This document shows, piece by piece, positions 23,486 to 32,304 of a DNA stretch of 64,000 bases (its first letter is position 1; every line of letters begins with the position of its first letter). The notes beneath the pieces are model-generated. The model saw only the letters and a program-made list of their open reading frames with translations, had not been told where the DNA came from and ran no database searches. Both the position numbers and the translations under genes were made by a program. The stretch is from Draconibacterium mangrovi_A. GTDB lineage: Bacteria; Bacteroidota; Bacteroidia; Bacteroidales; Prolixibacteraceae. The stretch is taken from assembly GCF_037646455.1 (NCBI RefSeq), contig NZ_JBBIXN010000001.1, positions 1,364,001 to 1,428,000 on the forward strand, given 5' to 3'.

Positions 23486-24790
23486 ATGGCTGCAGAATAT
23501 AAAAAGAACAGCCTGTCGCTCTTAGGCGCAGTTTCGCTCGGAACGGGTGTAATGATCGGAGCAGGGATTTTTGCTTTGCTCGGACAGGTTGCCGAACTTT
23601 CGGGAAAGCTATTCCCAATAGCTTTTGTTGTTGGGGCCATTATTTCAGCGTTTAGTGCCTATTCGTACATCAAATTGTCGAATACATTTCCTTCGGCCGG
23701 AGGAATAGGAATGTACCTTGTAAAAGAATACGGCAAAACTACCTTCACAGCTTTCGCTGCCCTGCTGATGGCTTTTTCGATGGTCATAAACGAAAGTCTT
23801 GTGGCACGAACATTTGGGACCTACACCATGCAGTTGTTTGGAAATGGGGATAATTCGTTTTGGATCCCTGCCCTCGGTGTTGGATTGATCATACTTGCCT
23901 TTATCGTTAATATTTCCGGGAACAAATTCATCGAACGATCCTCGTTTACGATGGCTGTTTTGAAAGTTATAGGCCTGGCTATTCTGGCAGTCGGTGGCTT
24001 GTGGGCTTCGGAATTTGCATTCGGGGAAACAATTCCTTCCGCCATGCCCGACAAGCCGTTTTTCAGCTTTATTGGTGCGCTTGCCCTTACCATTCTGGCA
24101 TACAAAGGTTTTACAACCATTACCAACAGTGGTGATGAAATAAAAAAGCCACATAAAAATGTCGGTCGCGCCATTATTATTGCCATTGCAATATGCGTTG
24201 TTCTCTATTATGTCGTTGCCATTTCGGTTGCTTCATCGCTCTCCATCGAACAAATTATCGAAGCACGCGACTACTCACTTGCTGAAGCTGCTCGCCCAAC
24301 TTTTGGCGATTTCGGTGTTTGGGTTACTGTGGGTGTAGCTATTATTGCTACCATTTCAGGGATTATCGCCAGCATTTTTGCTGTTTCGCGGATGACGGCC
24401 ATGCTCACCAAAATGAAACTGATTCCCCACAGCCACCTCGGATTGTCCGGAAGAATTCAGAAACACATGCTGGTTTATATCGCTGCCACAACCATTGTTC
24501 TGACCATATTTCTAGATCTTTCAAGAATTGCCTCGTTGGGCGCCATTTTTTACCTGGTCATGGACATCGGCATTCATTACGGATTATTAAGGAAATTACG
24601 GGATAAAGTTGAATTCAATCCGGTTGTTGTTATCGCCGCCATATTTCTGGATGCTGCAGTACTCGCCGGGTTTATCTGGACAAAGATCCAAACAGACAAA
24701 ATGATTCTTTTTATTGCCCTGGCTGCCATGTTGCTGATTTACTTTGGGGAGAAATGGTTTCTGTCGACGAGGGAAGAAGAAGGCCATTAG
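23486..24790 (+). CDS. APC-superfamily permease
   Basis: 434 residues with about 12 hydrophobic segments. The first segment has the APC hallmark GAVSLGTGVMIGAGIFALLGQ, and later segments include ALTILAYKGFTTITNSGDEIKKP, a TM6-type region. Such carriers move amino acids, polyamines or related organic cations across the inner membrane with protons or by exchange. The substrate cannot be read from sequence. The direct fusion-like junction with DUF302 upstream and the metal-efflux surroundings hint at a link with metal or sulfur-amino-acid handling, but this is only inference. Confidence 0.88.
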   Translation: MAAEYKKNSLSLLGAVSLGTGVMIGAGIFALLGQVAELSGKLFPIAFVVGAIISAFSAYSYIKLSNTFPSAGGIGMYLVKEYGKTTFTAFAALLMAFSMVINESLVARTFGTYTMQLFGNGDNSFWIPALGVGLIILAFIVNISGNKFIERSSFTMAVLKVIGLAILAVGGLWASEFAFGETIPSAMPDKPFFSFIGALALTILAYKGFTTITNSGDEIKKPHKNVGRAIIIAIAICVVLYYVVAISVASSLSIEQIIEARDYSLAEAARPTFGDFGVWVTVGVAIIATISGIIASIFAVSRMTAMLTKMKLIPHSHLGLSGRIQKHMLVYIAATTIVLTIFLDLSRIASLGAIFYLVMDIGIHYGLLRKLRDKVEFNPVVVIAAIFLDAAVLAGFIWTKIQTDKMILFIALAAMLLIYFGEKWFLSTREEEGH

Positions 24791-24843
24791 CAACTTTTTA
24801 TTATTTTTGCTGAACTCTGAAGCGAACATTAAGTTTAGAATTC

Positions 24844-25278
24844 TTGAAAAGGACAGTTAATCATATCGGAATTTTGTTTCTGGCTTTGGCCGGGGTCATC
24901 ATTTTAGCGCATGCCATGGTGCCTCATCATTTGCACAACGGACAAGCCTTTATAGAAACGACCGAATGCAATTACCTGCACCATCATGAATCAAGCAACC
25001 ACTCACCAGTTTGTAATCAAAATCATTCTGACAGTGAAAGTACCGACTGTGTGCTTCATCATCTGCTTGTCCTGCCCGGGAAACAGGTCAGGGCTGAGCA
25101 ACCCGTTATTTCAAGTACACTGCTGAACAGCTCTTGTGACTTGTTAAACCACGAATTTCTTACCTCCGATTTAAATAAAAACGCAAGCGAATGGCTCTTC
25201 CATATTGAAGGTACCATCCCCTTGCCCACCAGCCTTTACGCTTCAACAAAAGGGCTTCGTGCACCTCCAACCGTTTAA
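24844..25278 (+). CDS. Small His-rich secreted or anchored protein before the second RND set
   Basis: 144 residues from a TTG start (24844); no ATG exists upstream of the hydrophobic segment in this frame, so TTG is preferred. A membrane segment or signal (about 8-27, IGILFLALAGVIILAHAMV) is followed by a His/Cys-rich part (HHLHNG, CNYLHHHESSNHSPVCNQNH, CVLHHLL) and ends LRAPPTV. It resembles DUF6769-type proteins placed before CzcB/CzcA genes (from memory). The His clusters would suit Zn or Co better than Cu (inference). In position and layout it parallels the HYC_CC_PP protein before the first pump. Confidence 0.65.
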   Translation: MKRTVNHIGILFLALAGVIILAHAMVPHHLHNGQAFIETTECNYLHHHESSNHSPVCNQNHSDSESTDCVLHHLLVLPGKQVRAEQPVISSTLLNSSCDLLNHEFLTSDLNKNASEWLFHIEGTIPLPTSLYASTKGLRAPPTV

Positions 25279-25357
25279 TTTTCCCCGCATAGCAAATTCC
25301 AGGTTCGTTTGATTCGGAGCCTTGTCTATTTATTTGGAAAATTAAACAACATACAAA

Positions 25358-26905
25358 ATGAATATCAAATATTTATGGGTGGCAGTAATCGCATTTCTGC
25401 TTTTCTCATGCCATCAAACACATTCAACACAAAGCGAAGAGGCAGACCACGATCATGAACAGGAAACAGTGGCTGCAGAAAGCGAACACGAACACGAAAA
25501 AATCCAGTATATTGCTTACAGCGACGAGTTCGAGTTGTTCGCCGAATCGGATGCCATGGTTATAGGCGAAAGTGCAGAAATCCTTGCTCATTTTACACAC
25601 CTCAAAAATTTCAAACCCCTTGAGGCAGGGAAAGTAACTGCTCATCTTATCGTGAATGGAAAAACGGTAAGTCAAACCCTTGATGAACCGGTACAGAAGG
25701 GTATTTACAATTTTACGCTTGAACCGACAACTTCCGGAGAAGGTCAACTGCGTTTCGATATTGAAACCGGCAACAATAGATTTGTAGTTGTAGTATCAGA
25801 CATGGATGTTTTTGCCAGCGATGGAGAAATGAACGAACAGCACGACCATGAAGCTGAAACTTCAGCCGTAAACACAACTGTATTCACCAAGGAGCAATCA
25901 TGGAAAATCGATTTCGCCACTGCCAAGCCACAGGAGAACGCTTTTGGTCCGGTAATTAAAACTGTCGCAAAAATTGAGCCTGCTCGTGGCGAAGAAGAAA
26001 TCGTTGCTGCCAAAGCCGCAGGATTGGTAGTTTTCACCAATAACAATTTGGTTGAAGGAAAAACAGTAACCAACGGTGAGAAACTTTTCTCCATTTCATC
26101 GAGCGAAATGGCGGAAAACAATTTTGGCGTGCAGCTGGCTGGAGCCAAAAGCAATTACGAAACCAGCAAAGCCAATTACGAACGTAAATCGGAGTTGGTG
26201 AAAGACCACCTGGTTTCGGAGCAGGAATTGTTGAATGCTAAAAATGCTTACGAAACCAGTAAGGCTGTATACGAGAACCTTTCAAAGAATTTCAACACAT
26301 CCGGGCAAATGGTGCGAAGCAATTTGAGTGGTTTTGTAAAACAAATTTTTGTGAGCAACGGACAGTATGTGGCTGCCGGTCAGCCCTTGGTAAGCATCTC
26401 GCAAAACAACAGGCTGCTGCTCACCGCACAGGTACAGCAAAAGTACCTGCCACTTTTACCGTCAGTAGTTTCGGCCAACCTTACCACGCCCAATAGCCAC
26501 GAAACATATACCCTGGAAGCTTTGAATGGGAAGATCATTTCGTTTGGGAAATCGGCTACCGACAATTCATACCTTTTCCCCGTAAGTCTTGAAATTGCCA
26601 ATCATGCCGGTTTTGTTCCTGGCACTTTTGTCGAAGTTTACCTGAAAACAACGACCAATTCGAAGGCGCTCACCATTCCGAACAGTGCGCTGCTCGAAGA
26701 ACAGGGGATCTACTCTGTATTTGTTCAGGTAACACCCGAAATGTTTGAGAAACGAGAGGTTAAAATTGGAGGAACGGATGGACTGCTAACCGAAGTGATT
26801 TCGGGATTGAGTGCCGACGATCGAATTGTTACCGAAGGTGCGATGCAGGTTAAACTGGCACAATCCACCGGAGCTTTAGATCCACACGCAGGTCATGTTC
26901 ATTAA
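25358..26905 (+). CDS. CzcB-like RND periplasmic adaptor lipoprotein
   Basis: 515 residues with a lipobox (LLFSC, lipidated Cys about residue 19) and a His/Glu-rich N-terminal part (EADHDHEQETVAAESEHEHE). A beta domain (about 50-165) precedes the adaptor core (about 175-510) with its helical hairpin (AGAKSNYETSKANYERKSEL, LVSEQELLNAKNAYETSKAV), the lipoyl/barrel halves, and a His-containing end (DPHAGHVH). It joins the CzcA-like pump to the outer-membrane channel. Followed by the pump gene after 11 nt. Confidence 0.92.
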   Translation: MNIKYLWVAVIAFLLFSCHQTHSTQSEEADHDHEQETVAAESEHEHEKIQYIAYSDEFELFAESDAMVIGESAEILAHFTHLKNFKPLEAGKVTAHLIVNGKTVSQTLDEPVQKGIYNFTLEPTTSGEGQLRFDIETGNNRFVVVVSDMDVFASDGEMNEQHDHEAETSAVNTTVFTKEQSWKIDFATAKPQENAFGPVIKTVAKIEPARGEEEIVAAKAAGLVVFTNNNLVEGKTVTNGEKLFSISSSEMAENNFGVQLAGAKSNYETSKANYERKSELVKDHLVSEQELLNAKNAYETSKAVYENLSKNFNTSGQMVRSNLSGFVKQIFVSNGQYVAAGQPLVSISQNNRLLLTAQVQQKYLPLLPSVVSANLTTPNSHETYTLEALNGKIISFGKSATDNSYLFPVSLEIANHAGFVPGTFVEVYLKTTTNSKALTIPNSALLEEQGIYSVFVQVTPEMFEKREVKIGGTDGLLTEVISGLSADDRIVTEGAMQVKLAQSTGALDPHAGHVH

Positions 26906-26916
26906 AAACAGAAGCA

Positions 26917-29900
26917 ATGATTAACAACATTATAAAGTTCTCGCTGAACAACAAATACCTGATTATTTTGAGTTCGGTGGTGTTGCTGGTGTTCGGGATC
27001 TACACGGCAAAAAATATGGATATTGACGTGTTTCCCGACCTTACAGCGCCTACCGTAATTGTAATGACCGATTCACACGGCATGGCTCCGGAAGAGGTAG
27101 AACGTTTGGTCACTTATCCTATAGAAACAGCAGTAAACGGAGCAATGGGTGTGCGTCGGGTACGTTCGTCATCGGGACTCGGCTTTTCATTTGTCTGGGT
27201 CGATTTCGATTGGGGAACCGACGTTTACAAGGCACGTCAGGTAGTAAGTGAAAAACTGATTACCGTACAGGAAGCCATGCCCGATAATGTAGGAGAACCC
27301 ATTCTGGCACCGCAATCGAGTGTAATGGGCGAAATATTTTTTATGAGTCTGAATGCAGACTCAACCGATCTGATGACCCTTCGCACGATTGCTGAATGGG
27401 ACATCCAGCCATTGATACTGGCGACAGGAGGCGTTTCGCAGGTTACTATAATTGGTGGCGATTACAAACAATACCAGGTGCTGGCTGATCCGCTGAAAAT
27501 GAATTTTTACAACGTTTCGATCAGCGAGCTGGCGGATGCCTGCCGCGAAATGAGCCAGAATTCAACCGGTAAGATCGTACGTGAACACGGTAACGAATAC
27601 CTCGTTCGCGGAGTGGCACGAACGTCAAATCCCGAAGAGCTCGGAAATACTTTTATAAAAACGGTGGATGGGAAACCGGTTCGGGTAAACGATGTTGCCG
27701 AGGTTAAAATCGGGAGTGCCGTAAAAATGGGTTATGCATCGCATAATGCCAGGAAATCGATTATCATATCGGTTTCGAAACAACCGAACACCAATACCTT
27801 GGAGGTTACCGAAAATATCGAGCAAAAACTGGCTGCCATGAAAGCGACGCTGCCGCCCGATGTAAGCATCGATACCAAGATCTTCCGTCAGGCCGATTTT
27901 ATCGAAACCTCGGTTAGTAACGTTCAACGCGCTTTACTTGAAGGTGCGGTGTTGGTTATCGTCATCCTGTTCCTGTTTTTGGGCAGTTTCAGAACAACAC
28001 TGATCTCACTGCTTGCTATCCCGCTTTCGCTGTTGGGATCGGTAATTGTACTGAACCTGCTTGGGCTCAATATCAACACCATGAGTTTGGGTGGAATGAC
28101 CATTGCCATTGGTTCGCTGGTCGATGATGCCATCATCGACGTGGAGAACGTATACAAACGTCTCCGGCAAAATTTTCAGCTGCCAAAAGGGGAAAGGCTA
28201 AGTTCCTTCTCGGTGGTTTACGAGGCATCGAAAGAAATCAGGGCTTCAATTTTAAATGCAACCCTGATCATTATTGTTGCGTTTATGCCGCTGTTTTTCC
28301 TTTCGGGAATGGAAGGCCGCATGCTCAAACCGCTTGGAATTGCTTACATCGTATCGTTATTTATGTCCTTGATCGTGGCCATGACACTCACCCCGTTGCT
28401 TTCAAAACTGATGTTATCAGGCGATAAATATCTATCGCGAAAATCAAAAGAAAGCTGGCTGGCACGAAATCTTTCTGCGGGTTACGAACGTTCGCTTATT
28501 TGGGTGCTAAAGCATAAAAAAGTTGTGGTATTCCCAATTCTTGGTTTGTTTGTGGTTTCACTGTTTATTTTCTCGGGATTTGGACGAAGTTTCCTACCGG
28601 AATTTAACGAAGGAGCATTAACGCTCTCGGTAATTACGCAACCCGGAACTTCGTTGCACGAAAGCGACAAATTGGGTGATCTGGTTGAAACTGAGATGCT
28701 ATCTATTCCTGAGGTAAACAGCACTGCCCGACGTACCGGACGCGGTGAACTCGACACACACTCGCAAAGCACCAACAGTGCCGAGATCGATGTGAATTTT
28801 ACACTGAAGGAGCGTGAGCTGGAAACATTTTTAAAAGATGTTCGCAGCAAACTTTCCGGAATTCCGGGAATTGCATTTACCGTAGGCCAACCTTTGGGGC
28901 ACCGCATCGACCACATGTTATCTGGAACCCGTGCTAACATTGCCATTAAACTGTTTGGCTCCGATTTAAACCGGATGTTCCAAATAGGCAACGAAATTAA
29001 ATCACACATTGTAGACATCGACGGACTTGTAGACGTAAACGTTGAACAGCAGGTTGAAATTCCACAGATACAAATCCGGCCCAATCGTGATATGTTGGCT
29101 TTTTATGGCATTTCAATTCACGAATTCAATAAATTTGTTGATGTCGCACTGGGCGGTGAAAAGATGGCTGATATATACGAGGGTCAGCAAACTTATGATT
29201 TGATTCTTCGCTACAATACCGATTATACCGAGCAGTTGGAAGGCATTAAAAATGTATTGATCGACACACACGACGATAAAAAAGTACCATTGAGCGAGGT
29301 AGCAGAAATCGTTTCAGCCAGTGGCCCAAATTCTATAAGTCGCGAAAATGTAAAACGAAAACTGGTGGTTTCTGCCAACGTTGCTGGTCGCGATTTGCAT
29401 AGCGTGGTAGAAGAAATCAAACAAAGTGTAAACGAAAATATCGACTTGCCGGAAGGTTACCGCGTTGAATACGGCGGCCAATTCGAAAGCGAAGAAAAAG
29501 CTTCGCGAATGTTGCTGCTAACATCAATCGCAGCTCTTTTTGTCATCTTCCTGCTTTTATTCCAGGAATTCAAAAACTTCAAACTGGCAGGTATCATTTT
29601 GCTGAACTTGCCGCTGGCACTGATCGGAGGAATTTTCGCCATTATGCTAACGTCAGGAATGCTGAGTATCCCGGCAATTATTGGTTTCATCACACTTTTT
29701 GGAATCGCTACCCGAAACGGAATTCTGTTGGTTTCGCGCTACCAAAGTCTGGAGCAACAGGGCGAAAAACTGTACGACACGCTGGTACACGGCTCGAAAG
29801 ATCGTTTGTTACCGATTTTAATGACGGCGTTAACGGCAGCACTGGCGCTGATTCCGCTGGCAGTCAACGGCGATTTGCCCGGTAATGAAATCCAAAGCCC

Positions 29901-30024
29901 GATGGCGCAGGTAATTTTAGGTGGTTTGCTCACATCGACCATCCTGAATATTTATGTGGTGCCAATCGTTTACTATGCCTTAAGCAAAAATGGAAACTCT
30001 AAAAAGAAAGATAATGTCCACTAA
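26917..30024 (+). CDS. CzcA-like heavy-metal RND efflux pump
   Basis: 1035 residues, the normal length for this family. Twelve membrane segments with two large periplasmic loops. TM4 reads GGMTIAIGSLVDDAIIDVENV, with more acidic residues than the pump at 8537, as in the divalent-cation (Zn/Co/Cd, Ni) group; the site equivalent to the CusA methionines has GTRANIAIKLFG instead of Met. It exports metal ions from periplasm or cytoplasm using the proton gradient. The trio adaptor-pump-TolC is complete (25358, 26917, 30167), and the CDF exporter follows. Confidence 0.93.
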   Translation: MINNIIKFSLNNKYLIILSSVVLLVFGIYTAKNMDIDVFPDLTAPTVIVMTDSHGMAPEEVERLVTYPIETAVNGAMGVRRVRSSSGLGFSFVWVDFDWGTDVYKARQVVSEKLITVQEAMPDNVGEPILAPQSSVMGEIFFMSLNADSTDLMTLRTIAEWDIQPLILATGGVSQVTIIGGDYKQYQVLADPLKMNFYNVSISELADACREMSQNSTGKIVREHGNEYLVRGVARTSNPEELGNTFIKTVDGKPVRVNDVAEVKIGSAVKMGYASHNARKSIIISVSKQPNTNTLEVTENIEQKLAAMKATLPPDVSIDTKIFRQADFIETSVSNVQRALLEGAVLVIVILFLFLGSFRTTLISLLAIPLSLLGSVIVLNLLGLNINTMSLGGMTIAIGSLVDDAIIDVENVYKRLRQNFQLPKGERLSSFSVVYEASKEIRASILNATLIIIVAFMPLFFLSGMEGRMLKPLGIAYIVSLFMSLIVAMTLTPLLSKLMLSGDKYLSRKSKESWLARNLSAGYERSLIWVLKHKKVVVFPILGLFVVSLFIFSGFGRSFLPEFNEGALTLSVITQPGTSLHESDKLGDLVETEMLSIPEVNSTARRTGRGELDTHSQSTNSAEIDVNFTLKERELETFLKDVRSKLSGIPGIAFTVGQPLGHRIDHMLSGTRANIAIKLFGSDLNRMFQIGNEIKSHIVDIDGLVDVNVEQQVEIPQIQIRPNRDMLAFYGISIHEFNKFVDVALGGEKMADIYEGQQTYDLILRYNTDYTEQLEGIKNVLIDTHDDKKVPLSEVAEIVSASGPNSISRENVKRKLVVSANVAGRDLHSVVEEIKQSVNENIDLPEGYRVEYGGQFESEEKASRMLLLTSIAALFVIFLLLFQEFKNFKLAGIILLNLPLALIGGIFAIMLTSGMLSIPAIIGFITLFGIATRNGILLVSRYQSLEQQGEKLYDTLVHGSKDRLLPILMTALTAALALIPLAVNGDLPGNEIQSPMAQVILGGLLTSTILNIYVVPIVYYALSKNGNSKKKDNVH

Positions 30025-30052
30025 TTACTCGAATTGCACGAAGACTAAAATC

Positions 30053-30106
30053 ACCCCCAGCCCCTAAAGGGGAGCCGAAAAAGTCCCCTTTAGGGGGTTT
30101 TGGGGT
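30053..30106. repeat. Palindromic GC-rich interspersed repeat between pump and TolC genes
   Basis: A perfect 13-bp inverted repeat (CCCCTAAAGGGGA at 30061-30073, TCCCCTTTAGGGG at 30084-30096), flanked by ACCCC and GGGGT. Each arm is itself nearly palindromic. This CCCCTAAAGGGG-type element is a familiar intergenic repeat of Bacteroidota genomes (recollection). It could form a stable hairpin and reduce read-through into the TolC gene. Confidence 0.75.
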
Positions 30107-30166
30107 TATTGAAACGAATGGTTTTCTTATTAAACGCGTAATTCTTGGATACAAAATAGTATAAAA

Positions 30167-31345
30167 ATGAAACAACTAATATTCACAATTATTGCTGTTC
30201 TGACAATTGGCCAATTTGTGTCGGCACAAAGTTACATTGATGCCCTGCTGACCGAAATTGAGCAGAACAATACCTCGCTTTCGGCGATACAGAAAACGGT
30301 TGAAGCTGAAAAAATGGGAAACAAAACAGGTATTCAACTTCAAAATCCTGAGGTGGAATTTCATTATTTGTGGGGCGATCCGTCGGCCATTGGTAACCGG
30401 ACAGATATCAGCGTTCAACAGTCGTTTGATTTTCCATCGGCTTATGCATACCGCAATCAGATTGCAGACCTAAAAAATGAGCAGGCCGAGCTGGAGTACA
30501 AAAGGCAAAAAATGGATATTTTCCTTCAGACACGAATGATTTGCGCCGAACTTACCTATCAGAATGCACTGCGGACAGAATACCAAAAACGACAGAAAAA
30601 TGCCAGCCGGATTGCAAAGTCGGTTGAAACAAAACTGAATGCCGGAGAAGCTAACATTCTGGATCATAACAAAGCAAAAGTTACGCTTTTAAATACGGAA
30701 GCCGAACTTCGCCACATTGAAATTCAAAGGCAAACATTGCTGCAACAGCTGGCAACACTAAATGGAGGCAAAACCGTTGATTTTGAAAATGCTGATTTTG
30801 AAAATGTAGTGATCACCGCTGATTTTGACCAGTGGATGACACAGGCAGCCGTGAACAATCCGATGCTCGCCTGGTTAAAACAGGATATAGAAATCTCAGA
30901 TAAAAATGCCCGCTTACAAACGGCGCAGAGCCTGCCAAAATTAAATGCAGGCTATATGAGCGAAAAAGTAGTTGGCGAACATTTTCAGGGTGTCACTGTT
31001 GGGATTTCCATACCGTTATTTGAAAATAAAAACACCGTTAAATATGCCCGATTAAGAAGCGAAGCAGCACAGCAACGTGTGATAGATGAGAAATTGCGCT
31101 TTTACAATGAAATGAAAATGCAACATGACAAAGCCATCGCACTGCAGGAAAACATCGCAAAATTTCGCGAACAGCTGACCCTGCAAAACGACCTGGAATT
31201 GCTGAAAAAAGCATTGGACAAAGGTGCTATTTCGCTCGGCGAATATTTGTTCGAACTAACGGTTTATTACGATAGCCTGGAGAAATTACTGGAAATGCAA
31301 CTCGAACTAAGCATCACTTATTCACGTTTGTTGATATACAGTTAA
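30167..31345 (+). CDS. TolC-family outer-membrane protein of the Czc-like system
   Basis: 392 residues with a signal peptide (about 1-20, ending FVSAQ). It has the long helical repeats of the TolC family (YIDALLTEIEQNNTSLSAIQ, AAVNNPMLAWLKQDIEISD) and beta segments (VTVGISIPLFENKNTVKYA). It would be the outer-membrane channel for the CzcBA-like pump. It differs clearly from the TolC-like protein at 12394, so each pump has its own channel. It is separated from the pump gene by 142 nt holding the palindromic repeat, which may lower its relative expression. Confidence 0.9.
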   Translation: MKQLIFTIIAVLTIGQFVSAQSYIDALLTEIEQNNTSLSAIQKTVEAEKMGNKTGIQLQNPEVEFHYLWGDPSAIGNRTDISVQQSFDFPSAYAYRNQIADLKNEQAELEYKRQKMDIFLQTRMICAELTYQNALRTEYQKRQKNASRIAKSVETKLNAGEANILDHNKAKVTLLNTEAELRHIEIQRQTLLQQLATLNGGKTVDFENADFENVVITADFDQWMTQAAVNNPMLAWLKQDIEISDKNARLQTAQSLPKLNAGYMSEKVVGEHFQGVTVGISIPLFENKNTVKYARLRSEAAQQRVIDEKLRFYNEMKMQHDKAIALQENIAKFREQLTLQNDLELLKKALDKGAISLGEYLFELTVYYDSLEKLLEMQLELSITYSRLLIYS

Positions 31346-31366
31346 TTTTAACGATAAAAACAAAGA

Positions 31367-32269
31367 ATGTCACATTCGCACTCACATAATCATCATCACG
31401 AGTCGGGAAACCGACACGGAAAAGCCTTTGCCATTGGTATTGCGCTTAATGTGGTTTTTGTGGCTGTTGAGGTGGTTTATGGTTTGCTGGCAAATTCATC
31501 GGCTCTACTTGCCGATGCCGGCCACAATGCCAGCGATGTACTGAGCCTTGTGTTTGCCTGGACCGCTGCCTGGATGGCCACCATCCGCCCAACCGGGAAA
31601 TACACCTACGGTCTCCGCAAAACAACCATTCTTGTTTCCATTCTTAATGCTTTGTTGTTATTTGGGGCAGTTGGTTTTATTGCCTGGGATGCAATTGGGA
31701 AAATCAAAAATCCGGAACCGGTGGCCGGAACACAGGTGATGATCGTAGCCGGAATAGGCGTAGTAATCAATACGATTACCGCCCTGCTGTTTATGAAAGG
31801 ACAAAAGGAAGACCTGAACATAAAAGGTGCTTTTCTTCACATGGCAGCCGATGCAAGTGTATCGCTTGGTGTTGTCATTGCCGGGCTGCTAATAATATAC
31901 ACCGGTGCACTTTGGATCGACCCACTGACCAGTTTTCTGATCATTGGCGTGGTACTTTGGGGTACCTGGCACTTATTCACCGACTCACTGAAACTGGCAC
32001 TTGACGCCGTTCCCGAACACATTGAAGTTGATGAAGTGCGGGCTTTCCTCGAAAGTCAGGCAGGAGTCATCGATGTACACGACCTGCACATTTGGGCCAT
32101 GAGCACGACAAAAGTGGCACTTACCGCCCACCTGATCATGCCGGGTGGCAACGATGATGAGTTTTTAGCCCGTTTACAGGATGACCTCGAGCATAAATTT
32201 GCAATTGGCCATACTACTTTTCAGATTGAAAAAGAACAAGTAGAAGCCAATTGTAACACCGACTGTTAA
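31367..32269 (+). CDS. Cation diffusion facilitator (CzcD/ZnT-like)
   Basis: 300 residues. It has a His-rich N-terminus (MSHSHSHNHHHESG) and six membrane segments. Transport-site motifs are LLADAGHNASDV in TM2 (H and D) and HMAADASVSLGVV in TM5 (H and D), the 2-His/2-Asp set of Zn2+-selective CDF proteins. A cytoplasmic C-terminal domain begins near residue 210 (VRAFLESQAGVIDVHDLHIW). It exports Zn2+ (and often Co2+/Cd2+) in exchange for protons. It ends the metal island, 21 nt after the TolC gene. The final CNTDC adds a possible metal site. Confidence 0.93.
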   Translation: MSHSHSHNHHHESGNRHGKAFAIGIALNVVFVAVEVVYGLLANSSALLADAGHNASDVLSLVFAWTAAWMATIRPTGKYTYGLRKTTILVSILNALLLFGAVGFIAWDAIGKIKNPEPVAGTQVMIVAGIGVVINTITALLFMKGQKEDLNIKGAFLHMAADASVSLGVVIAGLLIIYTGALWIDPLTSFLIIGVVLWGTWHLFTDSLKLALDAVPEHIEVDEVRAFLESQAGVIDVHDLHIWAMSTTKVALTAHLIMPGGNDDEFLARLQDDLEHKFAIGHTTFQIEKEQVEANCNTDC

Positions 32270-32304
32270 ATTGAAAAAAGGAAAACTGCTTCTTCGCTTG
32301 CTAT

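Noticed and set aside
28482..29084. 200-residue minus-strand frame inside the CzcA-like pump gene
   Set aside because: Antisense to strongly conserved RND sequence; Ser-rich composition is typical of reverse-strand shadows.
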